A stretch of 64,000 bases of DNA from Geodermatophilus nigrescens (GTDB lineage: Bacteria; Actinomycetota; Actinomycetes; Mycobacteriales; Geodermatophilaceae), in the NCBI RefSeq assembly GCF_900129495.1, contig NZ_FQVX01000003.1:248001-312000 (forward strand), read 5' to 3'. Numbering within the stretch: position 1 is the first letter of the stretch; every line of letters begins with the position of its first letter. A program made the position numbers and the translations under genes. Shown one piece after another: positions 33,833-42,104 of the stretch. A model generated the notes under the pieces. It saw only the letters and a list, made by a program, of their open reading frames with translations, searched no databases and was not told the DNA's origin.

Positions 33833-35352
33833 GCTGGGACGTCGTGGTGGTGGGCGCGGGCTCCTCCGGCTGCGCCCTGGCCGCCCGCCTGGCCGACGCC
33901 GGCCGCCGGGTGCTGCTGCTGGAGGCCGGCGCCGACCACCCGCGCCCGGCCGACTTCCCGCCCGAGCTGCGCGACGCCGCCACCCTGGGCGCCACGGTGC
34001 CGGGGCACCCGGCCAACTGGTCGTTCACCACCGAGCTCGTGCCGGGCAGCCGGGCGCCGCTGCCGCGCGGGCGCGGGGTGGGCGGGTCCAGCGCCGTCAA
34101 CGGCGGCTACTTCGTCCGCGCCACCCCCGCCGACCACGCCGGCTGGGCCGCCGCGGGCAACGACCAGTGGAGCCTGGCGGCCTGCCTGCCGGCCTGGTGC
34201 CGCCTGGAGGACGACCGGCAGTACGGCGACCGGCCCGGGCACGGCTCCGGCGGGCCGCTGCCGGTCACCCGGCCGGCCGCCGGCGGCCCGCTCGCCGACG
34301 CCCTCGCCGCCGCGGCGGCCGAGCTCGGCGTGCCGTCGGAGCCGGACAAGAACGCCGGTGGCCCGCCCGGGTACGGCCCGGTGCCCTTCACCGTCGACGG
34401 CGGCGTGCGGGTGAACACGGCCATGGCCTACCTCTCGCCGCGCCGCGGGTCGCCGCTGCTGACCGTGCGCGGCGGCGTGCGGGTGCGGCGGGTGCTGCTC
34501 GAGCGGGGCCGCGCGGTCGGCGTCGACACCGACGCCGGGCCGGTCCGCGCCGCGGAGGTGGTGCTGGCGGCCGGCGCCGTCGGCACGCCGCACCTGCTCC
34601 TGCTGTCGGGCATCGGCCCGGCGGCGGACCTGCGGGCCGCCGGGGTCGGCGTCGCCGTCGACGCGCCCGGCGTGGGGGCCGGCCTGTCCGACCACCCGCT
34701 CGTCTACCTGCCCTGGGTGCCGGTGGCCGGCCTGCCCGAGGAGGACTGGCCGCTGCCCCTGCACTCGGTGCTGCACGCGACGTCGTCGGACTCCCCGGTG
34801 CCCGGCGACCTGGAGGTGCTGCCCTGGCTGCGGCCGTGGGGCCGGGTCGTGCCCGGGGGCGGCGGGGACGACGTCACGCTGTCGCTGGCCGCCGGCCTCT
34901 ACCGCGGTGAGAGCCGCGGCCGGCTCGCGCTCGCCTCGGCCGACCCGGCGGCCGCGCCGCGGATCGAGCACCGCTACCTCGCCACGGCCGCCGACCGGCG
35001 GCGGCTGCGCGAGGCGGTGCGGCTGGCCGGCGCCCTGCTGCGCACCCGGGCCCTCGCCCCGCTGGTCACGGCCCGCCCCGGCCCGGACGACGCCGTCCTG
35101 GCCGACGACGACGCCCTCGACGGCTGGGTCCGCGCCGCGCTGGCGACCGCGGTGCACCTGACCGGCGGCGCGCGGATGGGCCCGGACGGCGACCCCGGCG
35201 CCGTCGTCGACCAGCACCTGCGGGTGCGCGGCGTCGAGGGGCTGCGGGTCGCGGACACCTCGGTGCTCCCGGAGGTGCCCACCCGCGGGCCGGCCGCCAG
35301 CGCCGTCATGGTCGGCGAGCGGGCCGCCGAGCTCCTGACGGGGCAGGCCTGA
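33829..35352 (+). CDS. GMC-family FAD oxidoreductase, MftG-like
   Basis: This 507-residue flavoprotein has the ADP-binding motif VVGAGSSGCALAARLADAG at its start, GRGVGGSSAVNGGYFVRA, and GTPHLLLLSGIGP. A C-terminal HLTGGARMG segment carries the active-site histidine. The GGYFVRATPADHAGWAAAGN stretch resembles the mycofactocin-associated MftG group, but no mftA-F genes are in the window. The last region reads PTRGPAASAVMVGE, so the second active-site residue usual in choline-oxidase types is not evident. It probably oxidises an alcohol. Coupled to the acyl ligase (GTGA). Confidence 0.8.
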   Translation: MSWDVVVVGAGSSGCALAARLADAGRRVLLLEAGADHPRPADFPPELRDAATLGATVPGHPANWSFTTELVPGSRAPLPRGRGVGGSSAVNGGYFVRATPADHAGWAAAGNDQWSLAACLPAWCRLEDDRQYGDRPGHGSGGPLPVTRPAAGGPLADALAAAAAELGVPSEPDKNAGGPPGYGPVPFTVDGGVRVNTAMAYLSPRRGSPLLTVRGGVRVRRVLLERGRAVGVDTDAGPVRAAEVVLAAGAVGTPHLLLLSGIGPAADLRAAGVGVAVDAPGVGAGLSDHPLVYLPWVPVAGLPEEDWPLPLHSVLHATSSDSPVPGDLEVLPWLRPWGRVVPGGGGDDVTLSLAAGLYRGESRGRLALASADPAAAPRIEHRYLATAADRRRLREAVRLAGALLRTRALAPLVTARPGPDDAVLADDDALDGWVRAALATAVHLTGGARMGPDGDPGAVVDQHLRVRGVEGLRVADTSVLPEVPTRGPAASAVMVGERAAELLTGQA

Positions 35353-35438
35353 CCCCGGTGCGACCGGGGTCACACCGCCGCTAACGTCCCGGTGCCCGCC
35401 CGGCGCCGGTGCCGGGCGCCATCGCGCGAGGAGCACCC

Positions 35439-36424
35439 GTGCCCCAGGTCCAGACCGTCAAGGGCCCCGTCGACACCGCCGAGCTCGGCCCGACGCTCAT
35501 GCACGAGCACGTGTTCGTGCTGAACGCCGACGTGCAGCAGAACTACCCCGAGGAGTGGGGCAGCGAGGACGACCGCGTCGCCGACGCGGTGCAGAAGCTG
35601 GGGAAGCTGGCCGGGACCGGCGTGCGCACCATCGTCGACCCGACCGTGATCGGCCTCGGCCGCTACATCCCGCGCATCCAGCGGATCGCCGAGCAGGTGG
35701 ACCTCAACATCGTCGTCGCCACCGGCTGCTACACCTACGACGACGTCCCGTTCTTCTTCACTACCGCGGCCCGGCGCTCAATGCGGCGGTCGGTGCCGAG
35801 GTGCCCGACCCGATGGTCGACATGTTCGTCGGGGACATCCGCGACGGGATCGCGGGCACGGGGGTGCGGGCGGCCTTCCTCAAGTGCGCCATCGACCACC
35901 AGGGCCTGACCCCGGGGGTGGAGCGGGTCATGCGCGCCGTGGCCGGGGCGCACCGCGCCACCGGCGCCCCGATCACCGTGCACACGCACCCGGGGAGCCG
36001 GCAGGGCCTGGCGGTCCAGCGGGTGTTCGACGACGAGGGCGTGGACCCGCGCAGGGTGGTGCTCGGCCACAGCGGCGACACCACCGACGCCGACCACCTG
36101 ACCGAGCTGGCCGAGGCCGGCTTCGTCCTCGGCATGGACCGCTTCGGGATCAACCTGGACACGACGTTCGAGGCGCGCGCCGACATCGTGGTGGAGATGT
36201 GCCGCCGCGGCTTCGCCGGCCAGATGGTGCTCTCGCAGGACGCCTCCTGCTACATCGACTGGCTGGCCCCCGGCGTCATGGACCTGCTGCCGCAGTGGCA
36301 CTACACGCACATCCACGAGGACGTGCTCCCCTACCTGCGCGAGCACGGGGTGACCGAGGAGCAGATCACCACGATGCTGGTCGACGTCCCGCGCCGGTAC
36401 TTCGAGAACGTGGGGGCGTACTGA
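35439..36424 (+). pseudogene. Phosphotriesterase-family hydrolase, interrupted by a -1 frameshift
   Basis: Residues 1-107 (frame from GTG 35439, ribosome site GAGGAG) include the metal motif LMHEHVFV. After codon TTC at 35757-35759 the frame breaks. The rest of the protein continues intact in the next frame (HYRGPALNAA... to the TGA at 36422). It includes the bridging-lysine segment FLKCAID, VHTHPGSR, GHSGDTTD and LGMDRFG. One missing C in a TTCCAC context would restore a 328-residue enzyme like bacterial phosphotriesterase-related lactonases. All active-site residues survive, so this may be a sequencing error or a recent mutation. Confidence 0.85.
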
Positions 36425-36425
36425 G

Positions 36426-37940
36426 ATGACGCTGCACCCCTTCGACGAGTCGGGGGTCGAGCGCGACGCCGCCGGCACCAAGCACTACACCGACCTGCCC
36501 GACTCCGTGGTGGCGATGCTGCGGGCCTCGGTCGACCGGGACCCCGGCGGCGAGGCCGTCGTCGAGGTGGACGGACCGCGGCTCACCTTCCGGGAGCTGT
36601 GGGACGGCGCCGCGCGGGTGGCCGGCGGCCTGCGCGCGGCCGGCGTCGGCCGGGGCGACCGCGTGGCCATCCGGCTGGGCAACGGCGCGGACTGGGTGCT
36701 CGGCTTCGTCGGCACGCTCCTCGCCGGCGGCGTGGCGGTGCCGGTGAACACCCGCTTCACCGACGCCGAGGCGCAGTACGTCGTCGACGACAGCGGCGCG
36801 CGGGTGGTGCTCGAGCCGGGCACCCCGCTGCCCGACGGCGAGCCGTACGCCGAGGAGGGGTCGGCGCTCTCCGACCTCGCGGCGATCTTCTACACCTCGG
36901 GGACCACCGGCTTCCCCAAGGGCGCGATGACCAGTCACGAGAACTTCCTGACCAACACGGAGAACGCCCGCCGGGTGGTGGGCCTCGGCCGCGACGACCC
37001 GTCGCTGCGCAACCTCGTCAGCGTGCCGCTGTTCCACGTCACCGGCTGCAACAGCCAGCTGCTGCCGGCGCTGCAGAGCGGCGCGGCCGCGGTGGTGATG
37101 CCGGCCTTCGAGGTGAGCCGGTTCCTGCGGGTCATCCCGGAGGAGCGGATCGCCGTCGTCACCTCGGTGCCCGCGGTGTTCTGGCTGGCGGTCAACCAGC
37201 CGGCCTTCGCGGACACCGACGTCAGCGGGGTGCGGTTCGCCACCTACGGCGGGGCGCCGATCGCCCCGGAGCTGGTCGCCCGCATCAAGGAGGCGTTCCC
37301 CTCGGCGCAGGTGGGCAACGGGTTCGGGCTGTCGGAGACCTCGTCGATCTCGACGTTCCTGCCGCACGAGCACGCCGGCACCCACGCGGACTCGGTGGGC
37401 TTCCCCGCGCCGGTGGTCGACCTGCGGCTGGAGGGTGTCGACCCCGCCACCGGTGTCGGCGAGCTGCTCATCCGCGGAGCCAACGTGGTGCAGGGCTACT
37501 GGAACAAGCCCGAGGCCACCGCCGAGGCGTTCACCGACGGCTGGCTGCACTCCGGCGACCTCGCCCGCATCGACGACGACGGCTTCACCTACGTCGTCGA
37601 CCGCGCCAAGGACATGATCAACCGCGGCGGCGAGAACGTGTACTGCGTGGAGGTGGAGAACGCGCTGGCGGCCGCGCCGGGCGTGTTCGAGGTCGCCGTC
37701 GTCGGGGTGCCCGACCCGGTGATGGGGGAGAAGGTCGGCGCGGTGGTGGTCCCGGTCCCGGGCACCGCGTTCGACGTCGACGCCTTCATGGGCCACGCCC
37801 GCGCGCACCTGGCCGACTTCAAGGTGCCGCAGTTCGTGTCCGTGCGCTCGGCGGTGCTGCCGCGCAACGCCGGCGGCAAGGTGCTCAAGCCGGTGCTGCG
37901 CGCCGAGTCGGAGTGGGAGCCGGTCGGCCGGCGGGGGTGA
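36426..37940 (+). CDS. Class I adenylate-forming acyl-CoA synthetase
   Basis: This 504-residue ANL enzyme has the phosphate loop YTSGTTGFPKG (about residues 157-167), GNGFGLSETSS, the hinge region HSGDLARIDDDGF, INRGGENVYCVEVE and the catalytic lysine in NAGGKVLKP. Full length for medium/long-chain or aromatic acyl-CoA synthetases. ATG 36426 is 1 nt after the phosphotriesterase-like stop. Co-transcription with that hydrolase suggests a route in which an ester or lactone is opened and the acid is then activated; this pathway is inferred. Confidence 0.88.
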   Translation: MTLHPFDESGVERDAAGTKHYTDLPDSVVAMLRASVDRDPGGEAVVEVDGPRLTFRELWDGAARVAGGLRAAGVGRGDRVAIRLGNGADWVLGFVGTLLAGGVAVPVNTRFTDAEAQYVVDDSGARVVLEPGTPLPDGEPYAEEGSALSDLAAIFYTSGTTGFPKGAMTSHENFLTNTENARRVVGLGRDDPSLRNLVSVPLFHVTGCNSQLLPALQSGAAAVVMPAFEVSRFLRVIPEERIAVVTSVPAVFWLAVNQPAFADTDVSGVRFATYGGAPIAPELVARIKEAFPSAQVGNGFGLSETSSISTFLPHEHAGTHADSVGFPAPVVDLRLEGVDPATGVGELLIRGANVVQGYWNKPEATAEAFTDGWLHSGDLARIDDDGFTYVVDRAKDMINRGGENVYCVEVENALAAAPGVFEVAVVGVPDPVMGEKVGAVVVPVPGTAFDVDAFMGHARAHLADFKVPQFVSVRSAVLPRNAGGKVLKPVLRAESEWEPVGRRG

Positions 37941-37998
37941 CGGGTCGTCCCGGCGGCGCGCTGGCCGCAGCCGCCGGGACGCCGGGTCGGGGGGCCGG

Positions 37999-38202
37999 TC
38001 AGCGGACCGGCGGGATTTCCGAGGTTGTCGTGCTGGTCAGCGGCGACCACGCGTCGGGGTGCGGGCGCCCCGCGTCGGCGACCCAGCCGGCGGGCCGGCG
38101 GTCGGTGCGGGGGGCGGGGCGGGCGCTCAGGCCGACGATCAGGGCGAGCAGGGCGACCAGCCCGAGGAGGACCCCGCCGATGACCAGGAGCGTCGAGAGC
38201 AC
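37999..38202 (-). CDS. Small single-pass membrane protein
   Basis: This 67-residue protein has an N-terminal membrane helix (LLVIGGVLLGLVALLALIVGL) and a hydrophilic cytoplasmic-looking tail with HPDAWSPLTSTTTSEIPPVR. No domain recognised. GTG 38202 has no ribosome site, but TACCGT lies 6 nt upstream on the minus strand. A longer in-frame extension to 38355 is poorly supported. Convergent with the acyl-CoA synthetase gene. Confidence 0.6.
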   Translation of the reverse strand: MLSTLLVIGGVLLGLVALLALIVGLSARPAPRTDRRPAGWVADAGRPHPDAWSPLTSTTTSEIPPVR

Positions 38203-38208
38203 CTCCCG

Positions 38209-38214
38209 ACGGTA
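38209..38214 (-). promoter_or_regulatory. Leaderless -10 box (TACCGT) of the small membrane protein gene
   Basis: TACCGT on the minus strand ends 6 nt before GTG 38202. Confidence 0.45.
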
Positions 38215-38342
38215 GGCAGCGGACCGGTCCGCACCACAGGGCAAGGAACGACGGACATCCCGCCCGACACCGGCAGGTCCTGCCCACCGGGACGCGGCGG
38301 TCGGTGTCGTTCCGTCGCGGCGGGCCCGGGTAGGGAGCCGCC

Positions 38343-39029
38343 GTGGCAGACGCACTGGCCCTCGCCGGACGGCTCGTGGCGGTGCCGCTGGCTGCGCTCG
38401 CGCGCCGGCGGCACGGCAAGCCGATGCACCCGCGTGGCGCCGTGCTCGACGCCGTCCTGGAGCGGGCCGGCGGCCCGGACTGGGGCGTGCCCTGGCTCGC
38501 CGGCCCGGCCCGCGAGCCCGCCGTCGTCCGGTTCTCCCGCGGCGCCGGGCTGCCCGCCCCGCTGCCGGACCTGCTGGGCCTCGCCGTCCGGCTGCCCGAC
38601 GGCGACCGGCCGGTGGACCTGCTGCTGTCGACCACCGGCCGCGGCCGGCGGACCCGCTACCTGCCGGTGCTGCGCGCCGACGCCGCGGCCGCCTACACCT
38701 CGCTCATGGGCTACCGCTGCGCCGCCGGCACCGTGCGGCTGGCCGCCGTCCCGGACGGCCCGGCCGCGCTGCCGTCCGACCCGGGCCCGGTGGCCGCCGC
38801 GGCGCCGGGGACGGCGTTCCGGCTGCTGGCCGCGCGGGGCGGCGGCGACTGGGTGCCCTTCGGCCGGCTGCTGGTCACCGCGCCCGTGGGCGAGGTCGAC
38901 CCGGACCTGCGCTTCGACGCCGTCCGGAACCCGCCGCCGGGCATGCTGGCCGACGGGCCGATGGCCCGCTTCCGGGCGCCCGCCTACGCCGCCGCCCAGG
39001 AGGCGCGCACCGGTCCTCCCGACGAGTGA
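38343..39029 (+). CDS. Hypothetical protein, possibly catalase-related fold
   Basis: This 228-residue cytosolic protein begins with an amphipathic helix rich in Ala and Leu. It contains HPRGAVLDAVLERAG, VVRFSRGAGLPAPLPDLLGLAVRLPDGDRP, and DLRFDAVRNPPPGM. The RFSRGAG...DLLGLAVRL pattern is reminiscent of the catalase core (RFSxxxG...RGFAVKF), but heme-ligand residues are not evident. Streptomycete relatives carry vague labels. GTG 38343 sits 6 nt after TAGGGA, close to the leaderless signal seen elsewhere. Function unknown. Confidence 0.6.
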   Translation: MADALALAGRLVAVPLAALARRRHGKPMHPRGAVLDAVLERAGGPDWGVPWLAGPAREPAVVRFSRGAGLPAPLPDLLGLAVRLPDGDRPVDLLLSTTGRGRRTRYLPVLRADAAAAYTSLMGYRCAAGTVRLAAVPDGPAALPSDPGPVAAAAPGTAFRLLAARGGGDWVPFGRLLVTAPVGEVDPDLRFDAVRNPPPGMLADGPMARFRAPAYAAAQEARTGPPDE

Positions 39030-39156
39030 CGCGGCCCACCGGGTGAGGTCGCACACGGTTGTGCGGCACCATCCTGGGTATCGGAACCGACGGAGTTCAT
39101 CGAGGAGCACCGCCCCTGCTGTCGCAGTGCTCGACCGCAGGAGGAGTGCCGCCCGA

Positions 39157-40173
39157 GTGATCCCCGCTCTGCCGCCGTCCGCCTCGCGCGCGCGGGTCCG
39201 CGTCGCGACGGTGCCGCACCGCGACGCCTACGTCGCCGCGGTGCTGCCGGACACGGCCGTCCCGGTGGGGCCCGACCACGACCCCAGCCCGTGGCTGGAC
39301 CCGGCCTACCTGACCGCCTGGGCCGACCGCGTCGACGTCGTGCACGTGCACACCGGCTACGGGCACCTGCCCGAGGACGAGGTCGTGAGCTGGACCGAGG
39401 CGCTGCGGCGCACCGGGGTGCCGCTGGTCGTCACGGTGCACCAGCTGCGCGACCCGGCGCAGCCCACCCGGCACCGGCACGACGCCCACCTGGCCGCGCT
39501 GCTGGCGACGGCGGAGGTCGTGTTCACGCTGACCCCCGGCGCGGCCGACGAGATCGCCGACCGCTTCGGCCGGACGGCGATCGTCGTCGCGCACCCGTCG
39601 GTGGCCGCGGCCGACCCCGACACCGGCGCGGAGCGCGGCCTGGTCGGGCTCGCGCTGGGCACCCCGGGCACCGCCGTGCCCGACCCGGCGGCGATGGTCC
39701 GCGCGACGCTGTCGGGCGCGGTGTCCGGCGGCGGGCGGCTGCGGGTGTTCCTCGAGCCGGGCCAGGAGCTGCCCGGCGCCGCGGACCTCGCCCGCGCCGA
39801 GGGCCTCGAGGTGGTGGTCCGCGACCCGGCGCGCTGGGCCCGGCAGCTGCAGGAGCTGCACGTCGCCGTCCTGCCCGAGCGCTGCGGCACGCACTCGCGG
39901 GACCTGGAGGTCTGCCGCGACGTCGGCACCCGCGTCGTCGCCCCGAGCTGCGGCTGGTTCGCCGACCAGTGGTCCGACGTCGTCGTCTACGGCAACGACG
40001 AGGAGCACGGCTTCGACCCGGTCTCGCTGAACGCGGCGGTCGGCGCGGCACTGACCCGGCCGATGCCCCGGCCGGCCGACCGCGCGTGGCGCGAGGGGCA
40101 GCTGGCGGCGGTGCGCGCCGTGCACGAGCAGGTCTACGAGCAGGTGCTCGCCGACCGCGCCGTCGGCGTCTAG
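39157..40173 (+). CDS. Glycosyltransferase-like protein (GT4-type fold, N-terminal half recognisable)
   Basis: This 338-residue protein has RVRVATVPHRDAYVAAVLP, then DVVHVHTGYGHLP and VPLVVTVHQLRDP. These match the acceptor-binding domain of GT-B retaining glycosyltransferases (VHVHxGY and VVTVHxL motifs). The second half has LEVCRDVGTRVVAPSCGWFADQ but lacks the usual EX7E nucleotide-sugar signature, so catalytic competence is uncertain. GTG 39157 is placed 11 nt after GGAGGAG. It could be an inactive or divergent GT4. Confidence 0.65.
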   Translation: MIPALPPSASRARVRVATVPHRDAYVAAVLPDTAVPVGPDHDPSPWLDPAYLTAWADRVDVVHVHTGYGHLPEDEVVSWTEALRRTGVPLVVTVHQLRDPAQPTRHRHDAHLAALLATAEVVFTLTPGAADEIADRFGRTAIVVAHPSVAAADPDTGAERGLVGLALGTPGTAVPDPAAMVRATLSGAVSGGGRLRVFLEPGQELPGAADLARAEGLEVVVRDPARWARQLQELHVAVLPERCGTHSRDLEVCRDVGTRVVAPSCGWFADQWSDVVVYGNDEEHGFDPVSLNAAVGAALTRPMPRPADRAWREGQLAAVRAVHEQVYEQVLADRAVGV

Positions 40174-40175
40174 GG

Positions 40176-40649
40176 CTAACGCGCCGCGCCGGCCACCCAC
40201 TCCGCGTCGACCACCCACAGGCCCGGCAGCACCTCGCGCTCGCCGGTCTCCCGGAAGCCGGCCTGCGCGTAGAGCCGCCGGGCCGGGGTGTTGTCCCGGC
40301 CGGTGGACACGATGACCCGCCGTCCGCCCGCGCCGGCCAGCACGGCCGCCACGAGGGCCCGCCCGGTGCCGCGCCGCGCGTGCGCGGGGTCGACGACGAG
40401 CCGGTCGACGTCGACCTCCCCGCCGGTGGCGCGCATGCCCAGGGCGCCGAGGACGGTGCCGCCGTCGCGGGCGACGAGCCAGTCGAGCCCGGCGCCCACC
40501 AGGGCGGGCAGGTCCTCGTGCAGGGCGGGGATGCGGTCGTCGCCGATGAGCCGCGCCTCGACGCCGTAGGCGGCGTGCTGCACCTCGAGCAGGCGGGCCG
40601 CGAGGCGGGGATCGGCGGCCGGGTCGGATCGCTCGACGACCACCGGCAC
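40176..40649 (-). CDS. GNAT family N-acetyltransferase
   Basis: This 157-residue acetyl-CoA-dependent transferase has the core motif VDRLVVDPAHARRGTGRALV (motif A, RRGTGRAL pyrophosphate loop). C-terminal NTPARRLYAQAGFRETGER fits motif B. Substrate unknown. The start is ambiguous between GTG 40649 and GTG 40643; the longer open frame upstream runs through two tRNA genes and is not coding. It lies downstream of the tRNA cluster on the same strand. Confidence 0.82.
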   Translation of the reverse strand: MPVVVERSDPAADPRLAARLLEVQHAAYGVEARLIGDDRIPALHEDLPALVGAGLDWLVARDGGTVLGALGMRATGGEVDVDRLVVDPAHARRGTGRALVAAVLAGAGGRRVIVSTGRDNTPARRLYAQAGFRETGEREVLPGLWVVDAEWVAGAAR

Positions 40650-40667
40650 CGTCCGGGGGAGTGTGTG

Positions 40668-40741
40668 TGGGCAGGGGCGGGGTCGAACCGCCGACCTCTC
40701 GCTTTTCAGGCGAGCGCTCGTACCGACTGAGCTACCTGCCC
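40668..40741 (-). tRNA. tRNA-Phe(GAA)
   Basis: On the minus strand the 7-bp acceptor GGGCAGG pairs with CCTGCCC. The D-stem is GCTC/GAGC, the anticodon stem CTCGC/GCGAG with loop CTGAAAA (anticodon GAA), and the T-stem GGCGG/CCGCC with TTCGACC. Length is 74 nt without CCA. Confidence 0.97.
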
Positions 40742-40767
40742 CTCCCGGTGACGTTCCACCGGGGAAG

Positions 40768-40841
40768 CGACCCTGACGGGACTCGAACCCGCGACCTCCG
40801 CCGTGACAGGGCGGCGCGCTAACCAACTGCGCTACAGGGCC
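40768..40841 (-). tRNA. tRNA-Asp(GTC)
   Basis: The acceptor GGCCCTG pairs with CAGGGTC (one G-U). The anticodon stem is CCGCC/GGCGG with loop CTGTCAC (anticodon GTC), and the T-stem GCGGG/CCCGT with TTCGAGT. 74 nt without CCA, in a cluster with tRNA-Glu and tRNA-Phe. Confidence 0.97.
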
Positions 40842-40872
40842 TTGCTGGTGGTGCTGGTACTGCGGTGGTGCG

Positions 40873-40945
40873 TGCCCCCAACGGGGTTCGAACCCGTGCT
40901 ACCGCCTTGAAAGGGCGGCGTCCTGGACCGCTAGACGATGGGGGC
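40873..40945 (-). tRNA. tRNA-Glu(TTC)
   Basis: The acceptor GCCCCCA pairs with TGGGGGC, the anticodon loop CTTTCAA carries TTC, and the T-loop is TTCGAAC. 73 nt without CCA. It is first of the Glu-Asp-Phe cluster in transcription order. Confidence 0.97.
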
Positions 40946-40967
40946 TCGTTCGCCGGGGGCAGGGAGA

Positions 40968-40973
40968 ACGATA
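40968..40973 (-). promoter_or_regulatory. Possible -10 box (TATCGT) of the tRNA cluster
   Basis: TATCGT on the minus strand lies 22 nt before the tRNA-Glu 5' end. No convincing -35 was assigned. Confidence 0.3.
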
Positions 40974-41067
40974 CATGGCCCCCGCGGGGGCCCGGACACC
41001 ACCCCGGTCCGGGGGTGTCGGCGCGCCGGTGCGCGGGGAGCCGGTCCTCCGCTGCGACGCTCCCCGG

Positions 41068-41748
41068 GTGACCCGTCGTCCCCTCCTGCCCGTGTGCGCC
41101 GCCCTGTCGGCGGCCCTCCTCGTCGCCGGCTGCGGAGGCGGCGCGGAACCGGCCGCCACGCCCTCGACGTCGTCCGCGGTGCCCTCCCCCGCGCCCTCGC
41201 CCGCGACCTCCCCGGCGGCGGGCGACGGCGAGGTCCCGGCGGCGACCCCCTCGGCGGAGGAGCCGGAGGACGACGGCGACGGGGGCGGTGGGGACGGCGG
41301 CGCCGCGTTCCCCGGGGACGCCTCGCCCGACACCGCGGCGGCGTCCGCGGGCGCGCAGGTGACCGTCACCGATGTCCGGACCGGCCGGCACGACGGCTTC
41401 GACCGGGTCGTCCTCGAGGCCGACGGCGCCGGGACGCCGGGGTGGGACGTCCGGTGGGTGGACGCCGCGAGCTCGCAGGGCAGCGGCGCGCCGGTCGCGG
41501 TGGCCGGCGAGGCGGTGCTGCAGGTCTCCGTGACCGGCGCCGGTTACCCGTACGACACCGGTGTCGAGGAGTACGCGGGCGGCCCGGTGGCCGGGCAGGG
41601 GACGGGCAACGTCACCGAGGTGGTGTTCGACGCGACCTACGAGGGGACGACGGTCGCGTTCGTCGGCGCCCGCGCGGAGGCGCCGTTCCGCGTCTACCTG
41701 CTGCAGGACCCGGTGCGGGTCGTGGTCGAGGTCGCCGACGCGGCCTGA
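41068..41748 (+). CDS. AMIN-like domain lipoprotein
   Basis: This 226-residue protein has a lipoprotein signal ending in LLVAGCGGG (lipobox VAGC). A Pro/Ser/Thr- and Asp/Gly-rich linker follows, then a C-terminal beta domain with HDGFDRVVLEADG, GYPYDTGVEEYAGG and LLQDPVRVVVEV. This matches the AMIN-like domain of actinobacterial lipoproteins. AMIN domains help localise wall enzymes. GTG 41068 was chosen because it gives a proper signal peptide; the 31-residue extension to 40975 does not. Its stop is 2 bp from a convergent lipoprotein gene. Confidence 0.8.
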   Translation: MTRRPLLPVCAALSAALLVAGCGGGAEPAATPSTSSAVPSPAPSPATSPAAGDGEVPAATPSAEEPEDDGDGGGGDGGAAFPGDASPDTAAASAGAQVTVTDVRTGRHDGFDRVVLEADGAGTPGWDVRWVDAASSQGSGAPVAVAGEAVLQVSVTGAGYPYDTGVEEYAGGPVAGQGTGNVTEVVFDATYEGTTVAFVGARAEAPFRVYLLQDPVRVVVEVADAA

Positions 41749-41750
41749 GC

Positions 41751-42080
41751 TCAGTTCAGGCTGGCGCGCAGCTCGACGGCGTCGCCGGTCACGCTGGTGC
41801 ACTCCAGCTGCAGCGGCCCGGCGGCGACGGACTCACCCGCCCCGCAGGAGACGCTCGCGCCGCCGACGGTGATCGAGGCCCGGCCGTCCTGCACGCCGCC
41901 GAGGGTCACCGTGGTGCCGAGGACGTCCACCTCGCTGCCCTCGCCGTTCAGGGTGACCGTGCACGAGGTGCCGGAGCAGGAGAAGCCGTTGGAGGTGAAC
42001 GAGCAGCCGGCCAGCGGGACGAGGGCGATCGCCCCGGCGAGGAGGCCGGCGGACAGGCGTGTGCGCGACGTCGTCGACAT
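41751..42080 (-). CDS. Small lipoprotein
   Basis: This 109-residue protein has a signal peptide ending in the lipobox LAGC (Cys about residue 26). A short beta-rich domain follows with paired cysteines (CSGTSC and later SC/EC), NGEGSEVDVLGTTVTLGG and a C-terminal LECTSVTGDAVEL. Likely a lipid-anchored surface protein of unknown function. The minus strand has TACGCT 7 nt before the ATG. Confidence 0.7.
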   Translation of the reverse strand: MSTTSRTRLSAGLLAGAIALVPLAGCSFTSNGFSCSGTSCTVTLNGEGSEVDVLGTTVTLGGVQDGRASITVGGASVSCGAGESVAAGPLQLECTSVTGDAVELRASLN

Positions 42081-42087
42081 GGCGGCG

Positions 42088-42093
42088 AGCGTA
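42088..42093 (-). promoter_or_regulatory. Leaderless -10 box (TACGCT) of the small lipoprotein gene
   Basis: TACGCT on the minus strand ends 7 nt before ATG 42080. Confidence 0.45.
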
Positions 42094-42104
42094 GGGCGGG
42101 ACGG

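Noticed and set aside
40650..40826. N-terminal extension of the GNAT gene through the tRNA region
   Set aside because: It translates tRNA-Phe and part of tRNA-Asp. The GNAT domain begins after 40649.
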